Shown: piece after piece, positions 1-5,139 of the stretch
Numbering within the stretch: the stretch's first letter is position 1
How the letters are laid out: each line of letters starts with the position of its first letter
From: Pyramidobacter sp.
Lineage (GTDB): Bacteria; Synergistota; Synergistia; Synergistales; Dethiosulfovibrionaceae
DNA length: 5,231 nt
Assembly (NCBI GenBank): GCA_017940445.1
Contig: JAGAYQ010000031.1
Location: 1 to 5,231, forward strand
Reading direction: 5' to 3'
Made by a program: the position numbers and the translations under genes
The notes under the pieces: model-generated
What the model saw: only the letters and a program-made list of their open reading frames with translations
Databases searched by the model: none
Told to the model about the DNA's origin: nothing

Positions 1-652
1 CCTCGCGCACCATGCCGGTGCGGCTCTTGCAGGCGCGGTCCCAGGCCTGGCGGCTGCCGGAGCCGGCCGTGCGCCCTGCCAGCTTGAGCTGAGCAGCTTC
101 TTCCATCGTCACGTACTGACGCGAGGCTAGCGGATGATTGCGGCTGACGATGAGGACCAGCTCATCGTGAAAGAACGGGATCGTCGTGTAGCCGGGCAGC
201 GCGCGGTCTGAGCCGACTACCGCCAAGTCGGCCTTCTTGAGCGAAAGATCCTCAAGCGCCGACTGTGAGTCGCCCTGCGTGAGCTGAACGCTGACGCCCG
301 GGTGATTCTGGGCGAACTCGACGAGCAGTCCGGGCAGGATGAAGTCGCCGGGGATGGAACTGGCGCTGACGCGCACGGTGCCGTACAGCTCCTGTGAGAT
401 CTCGTTGATTTGGATGCGGGCCTGCTTGCGCACATCAAGCATTTTCAGCGCCGCTTTGTAGAGCACTGCACCTTCGGACGTGAGGGTGGAGTGGCGGTGT
501 CCGTTAGCGAACATCGGCGCCCCCATTTCGGATTCGATCCTGGCGACGCGCTTGCTCACAGCAGGCTGTGAAATGCCGAGCGCCGCCGCTGCCGAGGAGA
601 TGCTGCCTTTTTCGACGATGCAGACAAAAGTTTCGAGTTCTTTAAAATCCAA
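1..652 (-). CDS. LysR-family transcriptional regulator, C-terminal part outside the window
   Basis: This is a DNA-binding regulator of the LysR family (cytoplasmic, normally a tetramer that senses a small ligand). Reading leftwards from a TTG at 650-652 gives 217 uninterrupted residues. Residues 2-60 are the winged helix-turn-helix (MDFKELETFVCIVEKGSIS, then AAALGISQPAVSKRVARIE). A linker helix follows to about residue 88. The substrate-binding fold starts at GTVRVSASSIPGDFILPGLL (91-110) and continues through HDELVLIVSRNHPLA (162-176) and a GSGSR motif near 197-201. Family members are about 300 residues, so roughly 80 are missing at the window edge. The TTG start is chosen because GGGAG (662-666) sits 9 bases upstream and an in-frame TAA lies a little further up; no ATG fits. 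The S-S-I-P-G-x-F-x-L-P stretch resembles the CysL/selenium-metabolism-associated LysR group, which is recollection rather than a search result. It is divergent from the XRE-ImmA pair; its target is unknown. Confidence 0.93.
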   Translation of the reverse strand, partial: MDFKELETFVCIVEKGSISSAAAALGISQPAVSKRVARIESEMGAPMFANGHRHSTLTSEGAVLYKAALKMLDVRKQARIQINEISQELYGTVRVSASSIPGDFILPGLLVEFAQNHPGVSVQLTQGDSQSALEDLSLKKADLAVVGSDRALPGYTTIPFFHDELVLIVSRNHPLASRQYVTMEEAAQLKLAGRTAGSGSRQAWDRACKSRTGMVRE

Positions 653-695
653 GAAGATCAGCTCCCAAAGTAGGCCTTAAAGTGAATTTGATAAG

Positions 696-701
696 ATTAT
701 A
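696..701 (-). promoter_or_regulatory. Putative -10 box of the lysR promoter
   Basis: Read on the minus strand this is a perfect TATAAT, 44 bases upstream of the TTG start of the LysR gene. No good -35 hexamer lies 16-18 bases upstream. A TTGACA (minus strand, 727-732) is 25 bases away, too far for a normal spacer, so activation or another arrangement may be needed. The assignment rests on the -10 box and its position only. Confidence 0.5.
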
Positions 702-725
702 CATCAGTTTGCCTCTTAAGGGTAC

Positions 726-754
726 TTGTCAACAGAAAATATTTGTAGTATAGT
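726..754 (+). promoter_or_regulatory. Sigma-70 promoter of the XRE-ImmA operon
   Basis: TTGTCA (726-731) and TATAGT (749-754) are separated by exactly 17 bases, each one mismatch from consensus. Transcription would start near 761, leaving a leader of about 26 bases before the ATG at 787. The -35 box lies inside a TTGTCAA word that recurs around the ribosome binding site (780-786), which suggests an operator. Confidence 0.75.
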
Positions 755-764
755 TCGGGTAGAC

Positions 765-787
765 TTTTACAACAGGAGGTTGTCAAA
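765..787 (+). promoter_or_regulatory. Dyad enclosing the XRE ribosome binding site (possible operator or RNA hairpin)
   Basis: TTTTACAAC (765-773) and GTTGTCAAA (779-787) are inverted repeats matching at 8 of 9 positions. The five bases between them, AGGAG, are the core of the Shine-Dalgarno sequence AGGAGGT (774-780), placed 7 bases before the ATG. The right arm ends on the A of the start codon. This could be a repressor site for the encoded XRE protein, or a hairpin limiting translation in the mRNA. The function is inferred. Confidence 0.5.
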
Positions 788-1167
788 TGACCCTTGGACT
801 TCGTATCCGTACGCTTCGCAAAGCGCGCAAGATGACGCAGCAGCAGCTGGCCGACGTCACCCAGGTGAGCCGCATTTATATTCAGGCGCTCGAGAGCAAC
901 CGCCGCAGCCCGTCGATGAAGCTCCTTCACCGCCTTTCCGAGCAGCTGGGCGTTGAGACGAGCGATCTGCTTGAGGAGTTCCCCCGCGATACCGGCGGCC
1001 GTCTTCAGCTGGAGGAGCTGTTTTCCGGTCCCGAGCCTATGGAGATCTGGTACCGCAGCCACAAGCTGAGCGAAAAAGACATGGCCATGGTGCAGCGGCT
1101 GATCGAAGCGGCTCTGATGGACTGGGAGGGCGATGGCAAGCGTGCGAAAAAGGGCGCCAAGCGCTGA
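787..1167 (+). CDS. XRE-family helix-turn-helix transcriptional regulator
   Basis: A 126-residue DNA-binding protein, probably a dimeric repressor. Residues 5-62 form a complete HTH_3/XRE domain: LRKARKMTQQQLADVTQVS, then the recognition helix SRIYIQALESNRR (28-40), then a closing helix MKLLHRLSEQLGVETSDLLEE. Residues 65-90 are a linker. Residues 94-113 (LSEKDMAMVQRLIEAALMDW) look helical and could serve in dimerisation or as the target of the protease encoded next. The tail KRAKKGAKR is strongly basic. ATG 787 is supported by AGGAGGT at 774-780. The stop overlaps the next gene by 35 bases, so the two are translationally coupled. In characterised pairs such as ImmR/ImmA of ICEBs1, the XRE protein represses its own promoter and a mobile-element operon and is destroyed by its metalloprotease partner. 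The same logic is inferred here, but no regulated target is visible. Confidence 0.93.
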   Translation: MTLGLRIRTLRKARKMTQQQLADVTQVSRIYIQALESNRRSPSMKLLHRLSEQLGVETSDLLEEFPRDTGGRLQLEELFSGPEPMEIWYRSHKLSEKDMAMVQRLIEAALMDWEGDGKRAKKGAKR

Positions 1168-1570
1168 CGCGGAATTCGAATATCCTTCTCCGCCTGAATA
1201 CATAGAACCGTCGATCCGAAAGGAAGCCGCAGCCTGGCAGGGGATCGACGAGTTCGACGCGCTCGTGCGCCTGGAGGAAATGACAGGGCTCGAGGCCGAA
1301 GTCGAACGTGTATACATGAGCCCGGAAATGTGGGGCTTCACGTTTACAAGCCGCGAGCTGAAACGCTGCCGCATCCATCTGAACGAGGAACTGCCGCATT
1401 TCTGGCAGCGGTTCGCATTTTTTCACGAGATCCACCATCTTCTCCACGACAGCCGCGGCTGCTATTTCTGGTCACAGACGCAGGCCAACATGAACGGGTT
1501 CGAGTATCAGGCCGATCAGTTCGCCTGGGCCGTCCTGATGCCCGAGTGGGAAAGCGGCGAGGTCGAATAA
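1133..1570 (+). CDS. ImmA/IrrE-family zinc metallo-endopeptidase
   Basis: A 145-residue predicted zinc metallopeptidase of the ImmA/IrrE (COG2856-like) family, expected in the cytoplasm, where it would cleave the partner XRE repressor on a signal. The gluzincin motif HEIHHLLH is at residues 98-105 (zinc ligands H98 and H102, catalytic E99). The second family motif, E124-Y-Q-A-D-Q-F-A, followed by LMP at 135-137, supplies the third ligand region. The protein ends only eight residues after LMP, so it is near the minimal core, without the C-terminal extension of many relatives. All catalytic residues are present. GGGAGGG (1124-1130) lies inside the upstream gene, only 2 bases before ATG 1133. 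A GTG at 1142 in the same frame, 11 bases from that sequence, is an equally possible start. The gene is the last of a two-gene operon that ends at the terminator 1580-1629. Substrate and signal are inferred from the family. Confidence 0.9.
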   Translation: MASVRKRAPSADAEFEYPSPPEYIEPSIRKEAAAWQGIDEFDALVRLEEMTGLEAEVERVYMSPEMWGFTFTSRELKRCRIHLNEELPHFWQRFAFFHEIHHLLHDSRGCYFWSQTQANMNGFEYQADQFAWAVLMPEWESGEVE

Positions 1571-1579
1571 ATTGAACAG

Positions 1580-1629
1580 CGCCTCGTCGCGAATAGCCGG
1601 ATCTTCCGGCCGCGAATGAGGCGTTTTTT
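1580..1629 (+). terminator. Rho-independent terminator of the XRE-ImmA operon
   Basis: The outer stem CGCCTC (1580-1585) pairs with GAGGCG (1618-1623). A second stem, TCGCG (1587-1591) with CGCGA (1611-1615), and an inner CCGG/CCGG stem extend the hairpin. It is followed at once by six T (1624-1629). It starts 10 bases after the ImmA stop codon. Confidence 0.85.
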
Positions 1630-1640
1630 ATTATACCAAA

Positions 1641-1993
1641 ATTGAGACTTATCTGCGCGGTGCTCTGCTGGCGCTGTTGGCTTCGTGTGCGCACTCCGAG
1701 CTGCGCATCACGATCGGCGGGCGCACGTATACAAGCCGCGTTTTAGGCTCGCCTGAGGAATACTGGGTCGGCAGCGAAAAGCTCGGCGAAGCCCGGCGCC
1801 TGTGTATCACGACAGCCAGGGGAAGATCGTCGGCGAAGCCCGCTCCCTGGGGAACTCGATCATCTTTCGCGATGTAAAAGGAAACGAACTCGCGACGCGC
1901 ATGCCTCTTGGCAACAAGCATATCTACCGCAATGCCGGCGATCAGGCCGCGCCTGTCCCTCCTGAGCCGAAGCCAGCTCCCGCCAGCCGCTGA
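1641..1993 (+). pseudogene. Decayed small lipoprotein with 20-residue repeats
   Basis: The remnant reads in two frames. The first (about 1641-1802) gives the signal-peptide-like LRGALLALLASC, with a lipobox cysteine at 1686-1688, then SELRITIGGRTYTSRVLGSPEEYWVGSEKLGEARRL. The second (1802-1993, stop TGA) gives VYHDSQGKIVGEARSLGNSI, IFRDVKGNELATRMPLGNKH, IYRNAGDQ and a Pro/Ala-rich tail. These stack into 20-residue units of the type Y-x-D-x-x-G-x6-R-x-L-G-x4. The frames join at 1802, where 13 bases are missing compared with the repeat. There is no ATG and no ribosome binding site. A TTG at 1642 would give MRLICAVL, then the lipobox stretch, if two bases (CT, near 1663-1666) were extra. The gene sits 12 bases behind a terminator and has no clear promoter. 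It resembles bacterial secreted proteins made of Y-x-D-x-x-G-x repeats, whose function is not known to me. A sequencing error at either shift cannot be excluded. Confidence 0.6.
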
Positions 1994-2028
1994 AACCGCA
2001 GGCGTCCTAAAACGCTAAACCGCAAAAC

Positions 2029-2070
2029 ACGAAAAAGCCGCCGGAGATTTCCTGCCGGCGGCTTTTTCGT
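2029..2070. terminator. Strong hairpin terminator, usable on both strands
   Basis: Sixteen-base perfect arms, 2029-2044 and 2055-2070, enclose a 10-base loop. The GC core GCCGCCGG/CCGGCGGC is flanked by A5 on the left and T5 on the right, so it can stop transcription from either side. It lies behind the lipoprotein remnant and isolates the rpiR-type gene from upstream transcription. Confidence 0.85.
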
Positions 2071-2081
2071 ATCGCGTGACG

Positions 2082-2110
2082 TTGACGAAACGGATTTTTT
2101 TGTATAAAAT
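2082..2110 (+). promoter_or_regulatory. Sigma-70 promoter of the RpiR-type regulator
   Basis: TTGACG (2082-2087) and TAAAAT (2105-2110) are 17 bases apart, each one mismatch from consensus. An alternative TATAAA at 2103-2108 would have a 15-base spacer. A start near 2117 leaves a leader of about 37 bases before the GTG at 2154. The promoter lies inside the open frame upstream of that GTG, which argues against a start at 2076. Confidence 0.75.
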
Positions 2111-2153
2111 AAATCTGTACAAAAGTTCATTTCAGAGCGATGAGGTGTTTTCA

Positions 2154-3026
2154 GTGGAAGCGAACAAGTTGCAGGAACTTCTGCGCAGCAATCTGGATTC
2201 GATGCCGGCAAAGGCGCGGCGCGTTGTGGAATACCTGCTCACGCACATGCGCGAAGCGGCGTTCATCTCCATCGGCGACGTGGCCGACACGCTGGGCGTG
2301 AGCAAGGCGCAGCTTGTGCGCGTGGCGCGCATCCTGGGCTTCAAAGGCTATGCCGAGCTGAAGAGTGCGCTCAAGGAGTCGGTGCTGGAGCAGGTGAACC
2401 CCGCAGCGATGCTTGCGCGTGCGATGAGCGAGGAGGGCGACCTGAGCGAACGCATCCGTCAGATGGAGCACGCCAACCTCGAAGACACGTGGAACCGTCT
2501 CAAGATCGAAGACGTCCGCGCCTTCTGCGCGCTGGTCAAAAAAGCCAACGGCATCTACTGCGCCGGCTGGAGCATCTCCGGCATGATGGCCGAATGCCTC
2601 CACAGCCGCCTGCGCGAGCTGGGACTGCGTGCGCATCAGATGTATCCCGGCTCCGGCTGTCTGACGCTGATCGAGCAGGCGCGCAGCATCCGCCGCGACG
2701 ACCTCGTGATCGCATTCGATCTGCCCAGCTATTCCGTGCTGCTTACCGAGGCCGTTCAGAAAGCGCACGAGCACGGCGCCCAGATCGTGACGGTCACCGA
2801 CAGCCCCGCCGCGCCGATCTGCGGCAGCGCCGACCTGTCATTCTTCGTCAGCGACAACAGCCCCACGTTTGGCAGCAGCCTCATCGGTCCGCTGTTTTTG
2901 ATCCATATCCTCACGTCGAGACTTTCGATCGACCTCGGCGACTCGGCGATGCAGGCTTTGGCCGAGCAGAGTCAGTGCCTGCGCGACGAGCGCCTGTACC
3001 ACCCCGTGTATACGCTGCGGTATTAG
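2154..3026 (+). CDS. RpiR/MurR-family transcriptional regulator with SIS domain
   Basis: A 290-residue cytoplasmic regulator of the RpiR family, which controls sugar or amino-sugar use by sensing a phosphosugar. Residues 1-75 are the HTH_6 domain, with the family-typical ISIGDVADTLGVSKAQLVR then VARILGFKGYAELKSAL. Residues about 123-260 are a SIS (sugar isomerase) fold, starting at NGIYCAGWSISGMMAECL and including AHEHGAQIVTVTDSP (215-229). The loop that usually reads S-x-S-G-x-T and grips the phosphate is F188-D-L-P-S-Y-S here, so ligand binding may differ from the MurR type. GTG 2154 is chosen because GAGGTG (2142-2147) lies 6 bases upstream and the promoter precedes it; the same frame is open back to a GTG at 2076, which is inside the promoter region. 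The length fits the family. It stands alone between two terminators, with no sugar enzyme or transporter beside it, so the regulon must be elsewhere. Confidence 0.92.
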   Translation: MEANKLQELLRSNLDSMPAKARRVVEYLLTHMREAAFISIGDVADTLGVSKAQLVRVARILGFKGYAELKSALKESVLEQVNPAAMLARAMSEEGDLSERIRQMEHANLEDTWNRLKIEDVRAFCALVKKANGIYCAGWSISGMMAECLHSRLRELGLRAHQMYPGSGCLTLIEQARSIRRDDLVIAFDLPSYSVLLTEAVQKAHEHGAQIVTVTDSPAAPICGSADLSFFVSDNSPTFGSSLIGPLFLIHILTSRLSIDLGDSAMQALAEQSQCLRDERLYHPVYTLRY

Positions 3027-3112
3027 CGGCGGCCGGATTCAGTAACGAAAGCGGGGATACGCTGATCCGTTTGCCCGCGCACAGATACGAATGCTCAAAG
3101 AAAACAGAAACG

Positions 3113-3175
3113 AAAAAACGCGCTCTGCGGGAAGGCTGTTCAGCACTGAACACATCCCCCGCAAGGCGCGTTTTT
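3113..3175. terminator. Bidirectional terminator shared by convergent genes
   Basis: A long imperfect palindrome. A-run 3113-3118 and CGCGC (3119-3123) pair with GCGCG (3166-3170) and T-run 3171-3175. GCGGG (3127-3131) pairs with CCCGC (3158-3162). GTTCA (3138-3142) pairs with TGAAC (3147-3151) around a GCAC loop. With a T-run at the 3' end on both strands, it can end the RpiR-type gene from the left and the AAA-ATPase gene from the right. Confidence 0.8.
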
Positions 3176-3216
3176 CTTTTTGTTTGTTTTTGTGCCGGGC
3201 CTGAACTGCCTCAGTG

Positions 3217-4779
3217 TTAGACGAGCGCGCGTTTTTCCAGGTCGACGACAAAGGCGCATTTGACGATCTCGCGGCCCTCGGCGGCGTACTTTTCGGCGTA
3301 GCCGCGGGATTCGATCTGCGCCAGGCCGGCCAGACGCCGGGAGTCGACCGTGCGTTCGCCTTTGGCCGTCTTGAACTCGATGACGAACACACGCGGTGGA
3401 GTGACCACTTCCACGTCGGACCTTCCGCGCGAACCGTGCACTTCGCCCATCGACTTGATGCCCGCGCCGCGCAGCAGCGCCAGAAAAACAGCTTTGTAAA
3501 AGCCCTCGTCAGCCTTGACGAACAGATCATAAGGCATCGAAGCCAGCGCCGCGTTAAACAGCATTTTGACCGTATCAACATCGCCCAACGAAAACGCGCG
3601 CCACAGGTCATTGGCCGTTTGGTTGGCGCGGTCGATCCTGTACACCGTGAGCGCGTACATCTCTGACAGCGAATCAAGCACCTCTTTATTGGGGTAGTCA
3701 AGCGTCAGCACGTCCTCCTGCAGACTCTCGATCGTCAGATAGCCCGCCTGGAACAAAAAACTCTCCGGCGCGGCCTGCTCGATCTCGTGCGCGGTGATGA
3801 ACTGCGGGCTGACCTCCGCGTGCCGGAACTTCTCCAGTGAAAACTCGTGATGCGCCTTGAGATAATCGGGAATGAACGACGGCGAGCCCGATTCGTACCA
3901 GTAATTGCGGAACTGCCTCTCCTGAAACATCCACAGCGTCGAGAACGGATTATAGACCTTCGTCACCCCGTCGAAGCAGAACCCGTCGTAATAGTCGCGG
4001 ATCTTGTCAAGCAGCGCCTTCCGCGACATGCCGTGCTTCTGCCCCAGCACGCCGAGCCAGCCGTCGAAATAATGCTCCAGCTCCTCCTGCGTGTAGCCGC
4101 AGAGCGCGCCGTACTCTTCCGACATGCTGATGTCGCGCAGATTGTTGATGGCGGAGAACACCCCCATCTTCGTGAACTTGCTGATGCCCGTCAGCAGCAC
4201 GAAGCGCAGATAATCCTCGCAGCCCTTCACTACAGTGTAGAACGACCGAAGAGAACGCCGCATCGCCTCGGCCATCTCGACATTGTGCAGATTGTCAAGC
4301 ACCGGCTTGTCGTACTCGTCGATCAGCAGGACAACGGGGCCGCAACTTTTGTACAGCTTGTGGATCAGCTCGTCAAACATTCCCTCCGCGTCCGGTTCAG
4401 AGAGGACAACGTTATGATCGTCAGCCGCAAAGCGCAGCTGACGCCCCAGCTTACGCTCAAACTCGGCCGTGTCCCGGCAGCTTCCCGTCAGACTGATATC
4501 GACCCGCAGCACCGGGCATGGGTGCTCAGCCTGCCCGGCCACCCAGCCTTCGGCGGCAAGCCCCTTGAACAGCTGAGCTTTGCCGCTGAACATCGCGTCG
4601 AGCGTCGAAAGCGTCAGCGACTTGCCGAACCGCCGCGGCCGCGACAGGAAATACCGCCCCGGACCATCGGCGATCTTCATCAGCATCGCCGTTTTATCAA
4701 CATAGGTAAAGCCGCGCGAGCGCAAACTCTCAAAATTGAAAATCCCCACCGGCAGCGGGGACAGATTATTGTCAGTCAT
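3217..4779 (-). CDS. AAA-ATPase-like protein with C-terminal PD-(D/E)XK nuclease-like domain
   Basis: A 520-residue protein of the AAA-ATPase_like (PF09820) plus PD-(D/E)XK nuclease superfamily 9 (DUF1703, PF08011) architecture, usually annotated as an AAA family ATPase of unknown role. The N-terminal part starts with PLPVGIFNFESLRSRGFTYVDKT. The Walker A-like loop is S46-R-P-R-R-F-G-K53-S54 and Walker B is VVLLIDEYDKPV (149-160, D154/E155). LLTGISKFTK (195-204) follows. The middle region carries typical FQAGYLTI (343-350) and YPNKEV (362-367). The C-terminal nuclease-like motif is G452-R-S-D455-V-E-V with E468-F-K470, then LAQIESRGYAEKY. Both active-site sets look intact. ATG 4779 is preferred over the in-frame GTG at 4815 because GGGAGGTG (4785-4792) lies 5-7 bases upstream. 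It is monocistronic, convergent with the RpiR-type gene. The family often occurs in several copies per genome; a role in DNA handling or element maintenance is speculative. Confidence 0.93.
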   Translation of the reverse strand: MTDNNLSPLPVGIFNFESLRSRGFTYVDKTAMLMKIADGPGRYFLSRPRRFGKSLTLSTLDAMFSGKAQLFKGLAAEGWVAGQAEHPCPVLRVDISLTGSCRDTAEFERKLGRQLRFAADDHNVVLSEPDAEGMFDELIHKLYKSCGPVVLLIDEYDKPVLDNLHNVEMAEAMRRSLRSFYTVVKGCEDYLRFVLLTGISKFTKMGVFSAINNLRDISMSEEYGALCGYTQEELEHYFDGWLGVLGQKHGMSRKALLDKIRDYYDGFCFDGVTKVYNPFSTLWMFQERQFRNYWYESGSPSFIPDYLKAHHEFSLEKFRHAEVSPQFITAHEIEQAAPESFLFQAGYLTIESLQEDVLTLDYPNKEVLDSLSEMYALTVYRIDRANQTANDLWRAFSLGDVDTVKMLFNAALASMPYDLFVKADEGFYKAVFLALLRGAGIKSMGEVHGSRGRSDVEVVTPPRVFVIEFKTAKGERTVDSRRLAGLAQIESRGYAEKYAAEGREIVKCAFVVDLEKRALV

Positions 4780-4800
4780 GCGTTCACCTCCCGTGATCCC

Positions 4801-4834
4801 GTTATAGTGTACCACAGTGAAAGTTTTAATTCAA
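4801..4834 (-). promoter_or_regulatory. Putative promoter of the AAA-ATPase gene
   Basis: Two overlapping candidates lie just upstream of the start, each with a 17-base spacer on the minus strand. One is TTAAAA (4824-4829) with TATAAC (4801-4806). The other is TTGAAT (4829-4834) with TACACT (4806-4811). Neither is close to consensus at both boxes. The leader would be short, roughly 15-20 bases, and starts just before the GGGAGGTG ribosome binding site. Confidence 0.45.
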
Positions 4835-4839
4835 AGCAA

Positions 4840-4863
4840 ACACAAAGACACAAAGACACAAAG
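4840..4863. repeat. Tandem repeat, three copies of ACACAAAG
   Basis: Three perfect head-to-tail copies (4840-4847, 4848-4855, 4856-4863), preceded by the related AAAGCAA. It lies just upstream of the AAA-ATPase promoter candidates; the minus strand reads CTTTGTGT three times. Similar ACACAAAG/GACACAAAG runs recur between genes in many bacteria, from memory. A regulatory role is not shown. Confidence 0.8.
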
Positions 4864-5043
4864 AAAAACGAAATGATACTGTTTTTGAACAGGAATGCAA
4901 AGCAAGTGCTGATGAAATCCCATTATGCAGAATTTGACGAGCGCACAGGAAAACATGATAAAATACGTCCTCTCCTGCGAAACGCTGTCCTCGGGGCTTC
5001 TCCGGCGTACCGATGCCCGGCTGTGCGATTTTGAGCAGACGTG

Positions 5044-5084
5044 AAAAACGGGCGGGCACATGGCCCCCCCTGCGGAGCATGTGC
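5044..5084 (-). terminator. Putative terminator of the minus-strand gene at the right edge
   Basis: Read on the minus strand, a run of seven G (5064-5070) can pair with CCCGCCC (5050-5056) with one central mismatch, followed by G at 5049 after the stem and five T (5044-5048). An alternative, mutually exclusive 7-base stem is GCACATG (5056-5062) with CATGTGC (5078-5084). It lies 56 bases past the stop codon at 5140. The stem is imperfect, so this is a moderate call. Confidence 0.45.
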
Positions 5085-5139
5085 ATTTTAAGGAAACGCT
5101 GTTATGAAGTGACATTTGTCAAGAGATGAAATAAGCCAA

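Larger units (their letters stand above)
4816..5139. other. Intergenic region without a convincing gene
   Basis: About 320 bases between the AAA-ATPase start and the partial gene at the right edge. It holds the AAA-ATPase promoter candidates, a triplicated 8-base word (4840-4863), an orphan promoter-like sequence on the plus strand (4934-4964) and a terminator-like hairpin (5044-5084). Open frames here on either strand are low-complexity or lack any recognisable domain, so I do not call a protein. I see no tRNA, SRP RNA, tmRNA or RNase P signature. Confidence 0.6.

Noticed and set aside
697..1374. Minus-strand open frame of 225 codons
   Set aside because: It is antisense to the XRE and ImmA genes and crosses their promoter; no recognisable domain and no ribosome binding site.
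2076..2153. N-terminal extension of the RpiR-type protein from GTG 2076
   Set aside because: The extension overlaps the TTGACG/TAAAAT promoter, and its residues do not fit the family N-terminus. GTG 2154 has a good ribosome binding site.
3091..3201. Short plus-strand frame starting ATG at 3091
   Set aside because: It reads straight through the bidirectional terminator and has no ribosome binding site.
2489..3220. Plus-strand open frame of 243 codons in another frame of the RpiR-type gene
   Set aside because: Arg-rich shadow frame that runs through the terminator; the SIS domain is in the other frame.
4840..4863. CRISPR-like repeat
   Set aside because: The unit is 8 bases with no spacers, so it is a simple tandem repeat.
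3847..5034. Long plus-strand open frame of 395 codons opposite the AAA-ATPase gene
   Set aside because: It is antisense to a protein with clear Walker and nuclease motifs. Its own translation is rich in R, H, P and Q with no domain, as expected from the complement of a GC-rich gene.
4965..5090. SRP RNA, 6S RNA or other housekeeping RNA
   Set aside because: No GGAAGGTAGCAGCC-type SRP core, no tmRNA ends and no RNase P signatures were found.
4826..5115. Two minus-strand open frames of 86 and 94 codons
   Set aside because: Their C-termini are translations of the ACACAAAG repeat region, they overlap each other and the hairpin at 5044-5084, and neither shows a domain.
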